DNA of 64,000 bases from Acidovorax soli. GTDB taxonomy: Bacteria; Pseudomonadota; Gammaproteobacteria; Burkholderiales; Burkholderiaceae_C. The translations under genes were made by a program, and so were the position numbers. Location of the stretch: the NCBI RefSeq assembly GCF_014207955.1, contig NZ_JACHLK010000002.1:62001-126000 (forward strand). The letters are read 5' to 3'. The notes under the pieces were generated by a model. That model searched no databases and was not told the origin of the DNA. It worked only from the letters and a program-made list of their open reading frames with translations. Shown in pieces: positions 1 to 8,711 of the stretch; position 1 is the stretch's first letter; each line of letters begins with the position of its first letter.

Positions 1-764
1 AGCGCGCCCAGCACCACGAACAGCACGATCAGCGAGAACAGCACGAGGTTGCCCAGCAGCGAGGACAGGCTGGCCAGGGCCGCCGCGCTCAGCGTGGCCA
101 GCAGCGCCATGAAGCCGCCCAGCACCAGCGCCACGGGCAGCAGGTAGGCCAGCACCACGGGGTGCCACAGCGGCAGCCTCTGCACTACGGCCACGGCCAG
201 CAGGCCCACCAGGGTGGAGGCGGACGTGGCCAGCAGGATGGGCAAAAAGACCAGGGTCGGGTCTGGCGCGCCCTGCTGCATGCGGTACATGAAGATGGTG
301 ACGGGCAGCAGCGTGAGCGAGGACGCATTGAGCACCAGGAACAGGATCTGCGCGTTGGTGGCGGTGTCGGGCCGGGGGTTGAGCTCCTGCAGCGAGCGCA
401 TGGCTTTCAGGCCCATGGGCGTGGCCGCGTTGTCCAGCCCCAGGGCGTTGGCGGCAAAGTTCAGCGTGATGAGGCCCAGCGAGGGGTGGCCGCGCGGCAC
501 CTCGGGCATGAGCTTGGCGAACAGCGGTGCCAGCCAGCGGGCCAGGGCGTCGACGATGCCGGCCTTCTCTGCTATGCGCAGAAAGCCCAGCCACAGCGTG
601 AGCGTGCCGAACAGCAGCACCATGACCTCGACCGAGAGCTTGGCCATGGCGAACAGCGCCTCGACCATGCTGCCGAAGATCTGCGCATTGCCCGCCAGCA
701 GCCATTGGGCCAGGGCAGCCATGGCGCCAACGACGAAAAAACCCAGCCACAGGGTATTGAGCAT
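1..764 (-). CDS. Nucleoside-recognition (SpmA-type) membrane protein, C-terminus beyond window
   Basis: The gene reads leftward from an ATG at 764 and has no stop before base 1, so about 254 N-terminal residues are visible. It is a polytopic membrane protein. The middle carries the SpmA/Gate-domain signature, a stretch around residues 100-130 with NFAANALGLDNAATPMGLK followed by LNP and later FLVLNASSLTLLP. In sporulators this family is called spore maturation protein A. In Gram-negatives it is a conserved inner-membrane protein of unknown substrate, often as an SpmA-SpmB fusion of about 410 residues; fusion here is inferred because the part read after the SpmA region continues into new membrane helices. 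No strong Shine-Dalgarno is seen. Confidence 0.8.
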   Translation of the reverse strand, partial: MLNTLWLGFFVVGAMAALAQWLLAGNAQIFGSMVEALFAMAKLSVEVMVLLFGTLTLWLGFLRIAEKAGIVDALARWLAPLFAKLMPEVPRGHPSLGLITLNFAANALGLDNAATPMGLKAMRSLQELNPRPDTATNAQILFLVLNASSLTLLPVTIFMYRMQQGAPDPTLVFLPILLATSASTLVGLLAVAVVQRLPLWHPVVLAYLLPVALVLGGFMALLATLSAAALASLSSLLGNLVLFSLIVLFVVLGA

Positions 765-887
765 CCGGTCCCCAGGAGATCGTGAACAGGTTCCAAGGTT
801 ACCGTGGGCAAGAGGCCATCGGCCGGGGTGGTGTGGGCGATTTGCACGGGTTCCCTCGGGCCGCACGATCTGGTAGCGTGCGTGGCC

Positions 888-1277
888 ATGGCGCTCCCCA
901 CCACCGAACCCTTCATCGCTGCCGCAGAGGCCCACCTGGGGGTGGCCTTGCCGGGCTGGTTGCGGGCACGGCTGCTGCTGGCCAATGGCGGCAACCTGGA
1001 GGCCGAAGGGGAGTACTGGGAGTTGTTTTCGGTGCTGGATACGACCGATCGCAGGCGCATCACCCGCTCCGCCACCAACATCCCCGGTGAAACGGCCGCT
1101 GCGCGGGAGTGGGTGGGGTTTCCGCCCCAGGCGATTGCCATTGCCAGCAATGGCGGCGGCGACTACCTGATCCTCATGCCTGATGGGCAGACGCCTCCCC
1201 AACTGTGCGAGGCGCCTTTCATCTGGCTGCATGGCGTGGACGAGCCACCCGTGCAGATCGCCATTCCTGCCCCCTGA
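888..1277 (+). CDS. SMI1/KNR4 (SUKH) family protein
   Basis: A 129-residue acidic protein. The order of motifs (N-terminal helix ending in LGVALPGWLRARLLLANGG, then ELFSVLDT, then AIASNGGGDYLILMPDG and a C-terminal strand ending IAIPAP) fits the SMI1/KNR4 or SUKH fold. Members include immunity proteins against polymorphic toxins and stand-alone proteins of unknown role. No toxin gene lies beside it, so immunity is not supported here. An upstream in-frame start at 804 would add 28 residues without family resemblance, so the ATG at 888 is preferred. Confidence 0.7.
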   Translation: MALPTTEPFIAAAEAHLGVALPGWLRARLLLANGGNLEAEGEYWELFSVLDTTDRRRITRSATNIPGETAAAREWVGFPPQAIAIASNGGGDYLILMPDGQTPPQLCEAPFIWLHGVDEPPVQIAIPAP

Positions 1278-1432
1278 CGGCACCAGGCCTTGGCGACAGT
1301 GGTAATCTATAGGGTTCGGCTGGAGACGGCGCTGCTGCGTTTTTGCAACGCTTGCATGCCTGGATTTCCGGCCTGACAGGGCGCCCGCTGGGGCGCCCGA
1401 CCAATCAAAACTCACCGAGGAAGAGGTCCGAC

Positions 1433-2146
1433 ATGGGCGCGCAGTGGAAAGCAAAAGGCAAGGCACAGGTGGCAGACGCCAAGGGCAAGCTGTTTGGCAA
1501 GCTGGTCAAGGAAATCACGGTCGCCGCGCGCGGCGGTGCCGACCCGGCCAGCAATGCACGCCTGCGCCTGGTGGTGGAGCAGGCCCGCAAGGTCTCCATG
1601 CCCAAGGACACGCTGGAGCGCGCCATCAAGAAGGGCTCGGGCACCGGCGCCGACGCCGTCAACTACGAACGCGTGATCTATGAAGGCTTCGCACCCCACC
1701 AGGTGGCGGTGATGGTCGAATGCCTGACCGACAACGTGAACCGCACCGCGCCCGAGATGCGCGTGCTGTTCCGCAAGGGCCAACTGGGCACGTCGGGCTC
1801 GGTGGCCTGGGACTTCAACCACGTGGGCATCATCGAAGCCGAGCCCGCCAATGGCGATGCCGACCCCGAACTGGCCGCCATCGAGGCCGGCGCGCAGGAC
1901 TTCGAGGCCGGCGAGGAAGAGGGCAACACCACCTTCTGGACCGAGCCGACCGACCTGGACCTGGTGAGCCGCGCGCTGCCCACCCATGGCTTCACCGTGC
2001 TGTCGGCCAAGCTGGGCTACAAGCCCAAGAACCCGGTGAACCCGGCCAACCTGTCGGCCGAGCAGCTCGAAGAGGTGGAGAGCTTCCTGGCCGCCATCGA
2101 TGGCAACGACGACGTGCAGAACGTGTACGTGAGCCTGGCCGGCTGA
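1433..2146 (+). CDS. YebC/PmpR-family protein (paralog 1)
   Basis: A 237-residue YebC-family protein, the family's usual length. The N-terminus [19 protein letters not shown] differs from the standard [14 protein letters not shown] seen in the second copy at 29619, and resembles the E. coli YeeN subtype. The shared core [10 protein letters not shown], the mid-domain [19 protein letters not shown] and the C-terminal NVYVSL are clear. YebC proteins are described as transcriptional regulators and, more recently, as ribosome-associated factors that help translate proline stretches. The start is supported by a GAGGAAGAGG purine tract just upstream. Confidence 0.9.
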   Translation: MGAQWKAKGKAQVADAKGKLFGKLVKEITVAARGGADPASNARLRLVVEQARKVSMPKDTLERAIKKGSGTGADAVNYERVIYEGFAPHQVAVMVECLTDNVNRTAPEMRVLFRKGQLGTSGSVAWDFNHVGIIEAEPANGDADPELAAIEAGAQDFEAGEEEGNTTFWTEPTDLDLVSRALPTHGFTVLSAKLGYKPKNPVNPANLSAEQLEEVESFLAAIDGNDDVQNVYVSLAG

Positions 2147-2214
2147 ATAGACCCCCAAGGCCGCGTCGCGGCCGGGCACTGCCTGGCCGTCATCGCAGCC
2201 TTTTCATTCCATCC

Positions 2215-2499
2215 ATGACCGCAGACCACTACGCCGCCCTCGGGCTGGCGGCCAACGCAACGCTCGCCGACATCAAGAAGGCCTACCGCCAGAAGGCGGC
2301 CTTCTACCACCCGGACCGCAACGCCGCGCCCGATGCGGCGCAGCGCTTCCAGGCCGTGCAGAAGGCCTACGACGTGCTGTCCGACGACACGGCCCGCCAG
2401 GCCTACGACGACAACCGCCGGCGCAACCTGCTGGACGACCCGCTGCAGACGGCCCAGGAAATCTGGCGCACCTATACCCAAGGCATTCTTCCTTCGTGA
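2215..2499 (+). CDS. Small J-domain (DnaJ-like) protein
   Basis: A 94-residue protein that is almost only a J-domain: HYAALGL near residue 5, helix II with IKKAYRQKAAFYHPDRN containing the diagnostic HPD, then helix III and the family's YDVLSDDTARQAYD. J-domains stimulate the ATPase of an Hsp70 partner; there is no zinc or substrate-binding domain here, so it must target Hsp70 through partners. It is the first gene of a tight operon, overlapping the next gene by 4 bases (GTGA). The partners may be the downstream uncharacterised proteins (inference). Confidence 0.88.
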   Translation: MTADHYAALGLAANATLADIKKAYRQKAAFYHPDRNAAPDAAQRFQAVQKAYDVLSDDTARQAYDDNRRRNLLDDPLQTAQEIWRTYTQGILPS

Positions 2500-3074
2500 A
2501 ACTCTCTCCCTATTTCCATGACCTGCGCTCGGCCTACCAGGCCGAACTCGATGACCTGACCCAGGATTCCGAAGGCAAGGACGTGCTGCGCAAGCGGCTG
2601 GCCGAGAAGCGCAAGGAGATCGCCTTCCTCGTGCAGATGATGGAGCTGGCGCCCGAAATGGTGGCCGTGGTGTTCCACCAGGGCTTCCGCTTCGCGCGCC
2701 CCATGGCGCTGGAGCAACTGCTGGGCCGCGGCGTGGACGACCTGCCCGGCTGGAGCAGCCTGTCTGCCGACGGTGCCGTGGTGCTGGAGCCCTGGGCGGC
2801 CAGCCTGGCCAAGGCCGTGCTCGCAGAGCCTGGTGGCGAGCGCTTTCTGGCCGTTGCCGCGGGGCTCGAATTCATGCAGGCGCATTCGCGCCTGGCGCCC
2901 GTGGCATCGCATGCAGAAGCCGAAGAGGACGATGGCGACGAAGATGCACCCGAGCACGACGACGACTACGATGCCTTGAGTGCCGACGACGCGGCCGATC
3001 CGCACAACGCGCGTTCGCGCGAAGAAGCCAGCGACAACTGGCTGTCCGACGTAGGCTTTGACCGCAAGGACTGA
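2496..3074 (+). CDS. Uncharacterised protein with acidic C-terminal tail
   Basis: A 192-residue soluble protein not assigned to a family. It begins with GTG inside the stop of the J-domain gene, so translation is probably coupled. Residues 1-60 look helical and charged (LRKRLAEKRKEIAFLVQMM). The middle is hydrophobic-helical, and the C-terminal 50 residues are strongly acidic and probably disordered (EEDDGDEDAPEHDDDYD). Two bases separate its stop from the next start. Its position suggests it works with the J-domain protein, which is inference from coupling only. Confidence 0.75.
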   Translation: MKLSPYFHDLRSAYQAELDDLTQDSEGKDVLRKRLAEKRKEIAFLVQMMELAPEMVAVVFHQGFRFARPMALEQLLGRGVDDLPGWSSLSADGAVVLEPWAASLAKAVLAEPGGERFLAVAAGLEFMQAHSRLAPVASHAEAEEDDGDEDAPEHDDDYDALSADDAADPHNARSREEASDNWLSDVGFDRKD

Positions 3075-3076
3075 CC

Positions 3077-3838
3077 ATGAGCAGCAACAACCACCTGGCC
3101 CTCATCACCAAGACCACGGCCCTGATCGCGGCCGGTGACATCGTGGGCGCCGAATCGGCTTTGTCCGAGCTGGCCGACACCGATGGCGACAATGCCCTGC
3201 TGGTCGTGCTCGACCAGCTCGCGCCCAAGGACATCCTGGCCGTGATGCGCGAGTACGACGACTCCAAGGCCTCGGTGGTCAACATGCTGGTCACGCCCGA
3301 GCAGTTCGCGCGCGCCATGGTGCTGGAAAAGCAGTACAAGGACCTCACCCACACGCACCTGCGCAACATGGTCAATGCCGTGGTGTTTCGCGACGATGCG
3401 GACCCGGTGGAGTTCCTCACCGCCATTGGCGACCTGGAAGGTGGCAGCGAAGCCATGGCCAACTACTTCGCCGAGAAGTGGAGCCGTGTGGAGGCCTTTG
3501 CCCGCACCGGCAGCTTCGATGCGGTGGAGGACTACGGCCCCACGTTGACCGATGACGAGCTGCTGGCCTCGGGCTATGTGCAGCCGCGCGTGGACCTGGA
3601 CGAGGTGGCCGACCGCGACTGGATGCAGATGGCCTGGTTGCTGCGCTACGAGTGCCGCGACCTGTTCATCGAAACCCTGCTGGTGTTGCGCGCCAAGGCC
3701 CGTGCCTTTGACCTGGGCCTGGAAGAGGACGACGGCGTGCCGGCCGAGGAGGACGACGGCAAGTTCGAGACCAGCGAGACGGACCGGGGCAAGGCCACGC
3801 CGGTAGCCCGGGACTCGGACGAAGAGTCGGCGATCTAG
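3077..3838 (+). CDS. Uncharacterised alpha-helical protein
   Basis: A 253-residue soluble protein with no recognised domain. It is predicted largely alpha-helical: an N-terminal region of short repeat-like helices (LITKTTALIAAGDIVGAES, then LLVVLDQLAPKDILAVM) and a core with FARAMVLEKQYKDL. The C-terminal tail is acidic and low in complexity (GLEEDDGVPAEEDDGK). It is separated by two bases from the preceding gene, so it belongs to the same transcription unit that starts with the small J-domain protein. No signal peptide or membrane segment is seen. Confidence 0.75.
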   Translation: MSSNNHLALITKTTALIAAGDIVGAESALSELADTDGDNALLVVLDQLAPKDILAVMREYDDSKASVVNMLVTPEQFARAMVLEKQYKDLTHTHLRNMVNAVVFRDDADPVEFLTAIGDLEGGSEAMANYFAEKWSRVEAFARTGSFDAVEDYGPTLTDDELLASGYVQPRVDLDEVADRDWMQMAWLLRYECRDLFIETLLVLRAKARAFDLGLEEDDGVPAEEDDGKFETSETDRGKATPVARDSDEESAI

Positions 3839-3845
3839 ATGACAA

Positions 3846-3950
3846 CCCCCTGTGGCGCTTCGCGCCTTCCCCCTTCTCTCGAATTGCTGCGCAATTCGGG
3901 AAGGGGGACGCCGCCGGCGCGGCGGGGCGGCCCTTGCGCGGCGGCCCTGG
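3846..3950 (+). repeat. Intergenic GC-rich palindromic repeat (copy 1)
   Basis: About 105 bases between two genes of the J-domain cluster. It aligns almost end to end with the reverse complement of 40061-40163. It contains a perfect inverted repeat at 3880-3898 (8-base arms around TGC) nested within CCCCCTTC/GAAGGGGG arms, followed by a GCGGCGGGGCGGCCCTTGCG block. In the other copy the arms differ by paired, compensatory changes. No protein is evident in it. Confidence 0.8.
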
Positions 3951-4008
3951 CCTCGTCCGCGCCAGTTTCACGGGCTGTCTCCGGTCCGTGGCGCAGTGGA
4001 AAACAGAA

Positions 4009-5292
4009 ATGACTGCATCCGACAAGCCTTTTGCTGCCGACCCACCGGCTGCCAACGCCCTGCAACTGCATGACGCGCGCCCCTTCTTCGAGAAGGCGCT
4101 GGCCCATGGTGTGGCGCACGGCATCATTGATGCTGCAAAGCTGGCCACGATGAACACCGACGCCCCCAAGGGCATGGTGCAGATCGCGCGCTATTTCGGC
4201 AGCGAATTTTTGCGGCCCGAGCTGGAGAGGGCCCGCGACCGCATGGTCAACCTGATCAGCCTGTACCTGCTGGAGAGCACGGGCGGTGACCTGCACGAGG
4301 CGGCCATTTCGCTGCGCGACAACTCCTTTCTGTCGCGCTCCAAGGGTGGCTCGGACATGCTCAAGCGCCTGATCGCCATGCCCGAGAGCAGCAACTTCGG
4401 CATGGGCGGGTATGCCGATGCCGAGACACCGCTCTTGGCCGTGTGGTCGCTGCGCAGCCATGCGGAGTACCAGGCCGAGCTGGCGCGGCGCACGCAGATT
4501 GCCGCGGCCATCGAGGCTGCGCGCTGGCTGGCCGAGGCATACGACCTGGACGAGGACGCCCTGGAAGAAGTGGGCGCCGATGCCGAGGCCGTCATCCGCG
4601 CGGGCCTGCTGCTGCAGGCCCTGGCGCCCAAGGCGGCCGACTGGCCCAACGCCGTGGTCTTCGAGAAGATCGTGGCGGCCCACCGCAAGAAGCAGACGGC
4701 GGCGGGTGCGCTCAAGGTGTCTCTGCCTTCCGGTCTGCCTGCCGGCCTGAAGGCGGCGGTGGAGGCCCAGCGCGCCACGGTGCTGGCCGACCTGCCCAGG
4801 TTGCTCGATGCCGCCACGCCGCTGCGCAACCTGCTGCGGCCCACCAGCGGCTTCCGAGCGCGCTACTTCCTGCTCGACGACCCGCTGGCCGAGGTGGACG
4901 ACTACCACCGCAGCCTGGCCGACCTGGACGAAGACGGCGCCGACGACCCGCAGCCCGCCAGCAAGACCTGGGCGAAGGCCGTGCAGGGCAATGAGGACGA
5001 GCCCAGCCTGCTGACCCTGTTCCTGTGCCTGGCCACAGGCACGCCCAAGAAAACGGTGCTGACCGAAAAGACCGCCGCCAGCCTGGTGCGCAAGCTGCGC
5101 AAGAGCGGCTGGCAGCCCGCGCTGGCCACGGACTTCATCCGCGCCCACGCGGCCGGCGTGCGCCAGGCCGACTATGTGGAGCTGTGGAACAGTTTCGTGC
5201 AGGAGTCGCAGGCCACGCTGCAAAGCGACATGGACTACCAGATGCACGACGCCCTGGCGCTGCTGCGCCGGGAGTGCCACGTGGCCGCTTGA
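4009..5292 (+). CDS. Uncharacterised large alpha-helical protein
   Basis: A 427-residue soluble protein of unknown function, following the two preceding unknown genes after a 170-base gap that holds a repeat. It is helix-rich throughout, with a conserved-looking N-terminal third (IARYFGSEFLRPELERARD, then NLISLYLLESTGGDLHEAA, then SLRDNSFLSRSKGGSDMLKR). The rest is Ala/Leu-rich helices. No signal peptide, membrane segment, nucleotide-binding motif or metal-binding cluster was found. An upstream start at 3934 would run through the repeat and is less likely than the ATG at 4009. It may share a role with the J-domain operon, by neighbourhood only. Confidence 0.8.
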   Translation: MTASDKPFAADPPAANALQLHDARPFFEKALAHGVAHGIIDAAKLATMNTDAPKGMVQIARYFGSEFLRPELERARDRMVNLISLYLLESTGGDLHEAAISLRDNSFLSRSKGGSDMLKRLIAMPESSNFGMGGYADAETPLLAVWSLRSHAEYQAELARRTQIAAAIEAARWLAEAYDLDEDALEEVGADAEAVIRAGLLLQALAPKAADWPNAVVFEKIVAAHRKKQTAAGALKVSLPSGLPAGLKAAVEAQRATVLADLPRLLDAATPLRNLLRPTSGFRARYFLLDDPLAEVDDYHRSLADLDEDGADDPQPASKTWAKAVQGNEDEPSLLTLFLCLATGTPKKTVLTEKTAASLVRKLRKSGWQPALATDFIRAHAAGVRQADYVELWNSFVQESQATLQSDMDYQMHDALALLRRECHVAA

Positions 5293-5387
5293 GGGTCTGG
5301 GGGGGCAGGTTTTCGCGCTGACCCTGGCGTACCGGACGGTCTTGGAACAGGTTCTCGCATTGCGGTCCATTTCACGAGGGGGTTTGC

Positions 5388-5873
5388 ATGGCATCGGTCT
5401 GTGGTGATTGCGGCAAAGTGCACGGTGAGATATCGCGCTATTTCATGTGGCGCATACCCCAGCTAGGGATGGATGCTGCCGCGAAGCTGGTAGCCGAGGG
5501 CGACTACATGTGCCGTGTCGGCAACACGCGGTACTTCATCAGCTGCGAGCTGGCGCTGGCGTTCACCGACGGCGATGAAAAGCCGCTGGGCTTCATTGGC
5601 TGGGTCGAAGTGTCGGCTGCGGCCTATGCGGCGTACCAGCACTACCGGGCTGCGGAAGAAACGCTGCCCCCCATGGAGGCATGGATGGACGGACGGCTTG
5701 CGAACCCCATTCCGGGTGTGGACGATTCGCTGGGGACGGCGGTGCGCTTCGAAGTCGTCTGTGGTGACCCCACGCCTTACATCACCTGGGTGCAGCCTGG
5801 CACCGCACTCGCGGCTCGGGTGCAGGAGGGGGCCACCGTGGCGTTCTGGCACAAGGCCGCGGGTTTGGCCTAG
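5388..5873 (+). CDS. DUF2199-like protein
   Basis: A 161-residue soluble protein. It opens with a CGDCGKVHG motif, the Cys-rich start typical of DUF2199 proteins, followed by MWRIPQL. A central strand region reads RYFISCELALAF, and FIGWVEVSAAAYAAYQHY matches the family's Trp-containing core. No function is known for the family; the two closely spaced cysteines could bind metal. An ATG at 5388 follows GAGGGGG, a good ribosome-binding site. The neighbour on the right is convergent and unrelated. Confidence 0.65.
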   Translation: MASVCGDCGKVHGEISRYFMWRIPQLGMDAAAKLVAEGDYMCRVGNTRYFISCELALAFTDGDEKPLGFIGWVEVSAAAYAAYQHYRAAEETLPPMEAWMDGRLANPIPGVDDSLGTAVRFEVVCGDPTPYITWVQPGTALAARVQEGATVAFWHKAAGLA

Positions 5874-5883
5874 GGTCTTGAGC

Positions 5884-6330
5884 TCAGGCACTGCGCCGCA
5901 GCGAGACGGTCATCCAGGGCTCCCAACCCTGGCTGCCGTCAGCCTGCAGTGACCAGGTGCCCGACATTTCGGTTTCGTCGCCATTGAACGCGCCGCGAAA
6001 GCGCACCTCCTCGCCGTCGAAGGCCACGGCCTTGCCATCCACCACCGCGCGCAGGGTGTCCTCCTTGCCGGTGTCGTCGAATGAACGCAGGGTGTAGTGC
6101 CCACCCTTGCCTTCCGAATCGTCGGCACCGATGACCTCGATGCCCTGGGAGCGACCTTCTGGCATGGCTGCGTCCCAGCGGTGCAGCAGGAAATGGCGGC
6201 CCGGCAGCCATTCGTAGATGTCTGTAGCGGTGTAGGGCGCCGACGTGGCGACCACCGTGCCGGTGGTGTGCCAGGTGCCCACGAAAGGGGCGAGGGCTTG
6301 GAGGGCGGGGGGAATCGGATCGATGGGCAT
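5884..6330 (-). CDS. DUF1579-like (lipocalin/nitrobindin-type barrel) protein
   Basis: A 148-residue cytoplasmic protein. FVGTWHTTGTV near residue 16 and the mid-chain YEWLPGRHFLLHRWD are typical of small beta-barrel proteins in the DUF1579 group. The final strand pattern is EMSGTWSLQADG, then MTVSLRR. Relatives are mostly uncharacterised. Its 3' end converges on the DUF2199-like gene with a ten-base gap. GAAAGGACG lies just before the ATG, supporting this start. Confidence 0.6.
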   Translation of the reverse strand: MPIDPIPPALQALAPFVGTWHTTGTVVATSAPYTATDIYEWLPGRHFLLHRWDAAMPEGRSQGIEVIGADDSEGKGGHYTLRSFDDTGKEDTLRAVVDGKAVAFDGEEVRFRGAFNGDETEMSGTWSLQADGSQGWEPWMTVSLRRSA

Positions 6331-6428
6331 GCGCAGACGTCCTTTCGCAGGCCTGTAGACCTGCTTGTAGCATCTTGCCCTCGCCTGGCCGGGCTGCTGT
6401 AAGCAAGCGTTGTGGGCTCGGGAAATGC

Positions 6429-7178
6429 TCAGCCAGCGAACAGTTCGCCCAGCATGCGCTCCGGGTCCAGGAGAAAGTCGCGTGTCACGCGGTAGTGCTC
6501 GGTGTCCCGGTAGGTGATGGGCGCGATGCCCTCCTTGCCGCAGTGGAAGATGGTCGCGTCAGGGTACGCCATGAGAATAGGCGAGTGCGTGGCGATGATG
6601 AACTGCGATTTCTCCTCCACCAGGTCGCGCATGCGCGCCAGCGTGGCCAGTTGGCGCTGGGGTGACAGCGCGGCCTCGGGCTCATCGAGGATGTACAGGC
6701 CCTGGCCGCCAAAGCGCTCCATCATCAGGGCCATGAAGGACTCGCCATGCGACTGCTCGTGCAGCGAGCGGCTGCCGTATGCGCCGATGATCGGGGGACC
6801 ACCCATGGGGTCTTCGTCCAGCTTCTCGATCTCTGTGGCCACGTTGAAGAAGCTCTCGGCGCGCAGGAAGTAGCCATCGCGAGGCCGGCGAATGCCCTTG
6901 GCGATGCGCAGGTGCTTGTGCAGGTCGGAATGCGAGGACCGCGTGCCGAAGCTGAAGTTCTTCGATCCGCCCTCGGCGTTGAAGCCCAGCGCGACCGCGA
7001 TGGCTTCGAGCAGCGTGGATTTGCCCGAGCCGTTCTCGCCGACGAAGAAGTTCACCCGGGGATGCAGGTCCAGCTGCTCCAGGTGGCGCACCACGGGCAG
7101 TGAGAACGGGTACCGGTCGAAGGATTCGACCTGGTCGCGCAGCAGGGTGATGCGGCTGACGAACTGGGATGCGATCAT
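6429..7178 (-). CDS. AAA-family (SMC/ABC-like) ATPase
   Basis: A 249-residue single-domain ATPase of the predicted ABC/SMC-head type. Walker A is GENGSGKST near residue 46. A Q-loop or lid region follows, then a signature-like HGESF, Walker B YILDEPEAAL and an H-loop ATHSP. There are no membrane helices and no adjacent permease or nuclease, so the partner is unknown. Similar small ATPases resemble the YbjD/RloC/OLD-like group and act in DNA metabolism or defence, but that assignment is not proved here. The ATG at 7178 is chosen because the longer open frame upstream has no family similarity. Confidence 0.8.
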   Translation of the reverse strand: MIASQFVSRITLLRDQVESFDRYPFSLPVVRHLEQLDLHPRVNFFVGENGSGKSTLLEAIAVALGFNAEGGSKNFSFGTRSSHSDLHKHLRIAKGIRRPRDGYFLRAESFFNVATEIEKLDEDPMGGPPIIGAYGSRSLHEQSHGESFMALMMERFGGQGLYILDEPEAALSPQRQLATLARMRDLVEEKSQFIIATHSPILMAYPDATIFHCGKEGIAPITYRDTEHYRVTRDFLLDPERMLGELFAG

Positions 7179-7358
7179 GGCGGTGGGCTCGAACGGGCAG
7201 GGGAGCAGCCGGGCCCTGCACCACCACGCACGCACGGTCGGACGGCATGGTGCAGCGTGTCAGCCACGGGTCAAGCGCAGAGCGTAGCATTGCGCTGGCG
7301 CAGTCTGTACACTGTTTCTTCTGCCTGCCAGCACGCCCATCCCGCCCACCCCCGTTCA

Positions 7359-8564
7359 GTGCACAGCCCCACGCTCGTCATCCTCTCGTCCATTCTTGCC
7401 GCGCTGGTGACCTCGGTGCTGCTGGTGATGTGGCATTTCAACCGGGGCATCCCGGGGCTCAGGCTATGGATGCTGTCCTTCCTGTGCGCCTTCGTGTTCA
7501 GTGCCAGCCTGCTGCTGCGCGAGCGCCTGCCCGAGGTGGTGTCGGTGGTCATCTCGCAAGGGGCGGTGTCGCTTGCCGCCTACCTGTGCCTTCTGGGCAG
7601 CCGCGCCTACATGGGGCGCAGGGCGCTGCCCCACACCTATGCGGGGCTGGCCATTGGGGCACTGGTGCTCGGGGCCATCTACTTCACCGTGGTGCAGCCG
7701 CACCTGGGCATGCGCTTCGTGCTGGCCGGGCTGGGGGCAGGCGTGTTCTTTCTGCTCACGGCGCGCACCATGGCCCAGGGCGATGTGCGCCTGGTGCCGG
7801 CGCGCTACCTGTTTGCCGTGGCCGCGCTGGCCCATGGCCTGTTCCTGCTGCTGCGGCCCCTGCTGTTCCGGCTGGGGACGGGCTTGGGCGAGGGGCCGCT
7901 CGATGCGACCCTGGTGGCCCGGCTGTCGTAGTTCGTGGTGCTCGAATCGGTGCTGGCGCTGGTGCTCTTCGCGTTTGGTACGCTGATGCTGGCCAATGAA
8001 TACATCGCCAGCGAACTGCGCCACCTGGCCGAGGTGGACCCGCTCACCAATGTGTTCAACCGCCGGGCCTTCCTGACCCTGCTGGACAAGGCCATGAGCA
8101 ATGCCCAGCGCACGGGCGGCGGCGGTCTGCCGGTGCTGGTGATGGACCTGGACCATTTCAAGAAGGTCAACGACACCTGGGGCCACCAGTGCGGTGACGA
8201 GGTGCTGCGCCATTTCGTGATGTTGGCCAACCGCTGCCTGCGCCGCGAGGATGTGCTGGGCCGCCTGGGCGGCGAGGAGTTCGCCATCGCCCTGCCCAAT
8301 GCGGACCATGAGGGCGCCCGCGTCGTCGCCGAACGCCTGTGCGCCCTGGTGGCGGCGCAACCGGTCCCCACGCAGCGCAGTGCGATACCGATCACCGTGA
8401 GCATCGGGGTCACGCTGAGCATGCCGGGTGAAAAGCCCGAATCGGTGCTGCAGCGTGCCGACGAGGCCATGTACCTGGCCAAGAAGCGTGGGCGCAACCG
8501 GGTGGAGGTGGTGCAGGCACCGGAACGGGGCAAGGCAGCCGTCGAGGCCGTGCCGGCCCTGTGA
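7359..8564 (+). pseudogene. Membrane-bound diguanylate cyclase interrupted by an in-frame TAG
   Basis: Two consecutive open stretches in one frame are separated only by TAG at 7929-7931. The first (to 7931) encodes about six hydrophobic helices. The second (from 7932) encodes a last helix, LALVLFAFGTLMLA, and a complete GGDEF domain: DPLTNVFNRRAF, DLDHFKKVNDTWGH, and the active-site loop LGGEEFAIALP. Read together they make one sensor with about seven membrane helices and a cyclase that makes c-di-GMP. A GTG at 7935 could restart translation, but no convincing ribosome-binding site precedes it. The N-terminus is uncertain: GTG at 7257 or 7359, neither with a Shine-Dalgarno. Mutation, sequencing error or readthrough are all possible. 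Confidence 0.75.
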
Positions 8565-8711
8565 TCTGCGGGGGGCCGTGTGGGGCCCCTGTCACAGGCG
8601 TGTGCGCGCAGTGGTGTAGAGTCGCGTCACCGTTACATTCCATTCCTTGCAGGTACCGCTTTCCTGTCCTCTGTCTGTTCGCTCCGCTCGGTACAAGCGG
8701 CCGGCGGGCAC

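Noticed and set aside
3835..5394. 519-residue minus-strand open frame
   Set aside because: It is the antisense shadow of the unknown protein at 4009-5292; composition is His/Gln/Gly-rich with no recognisable domain, as expected from GC-rich DNA read on the wrong strand.
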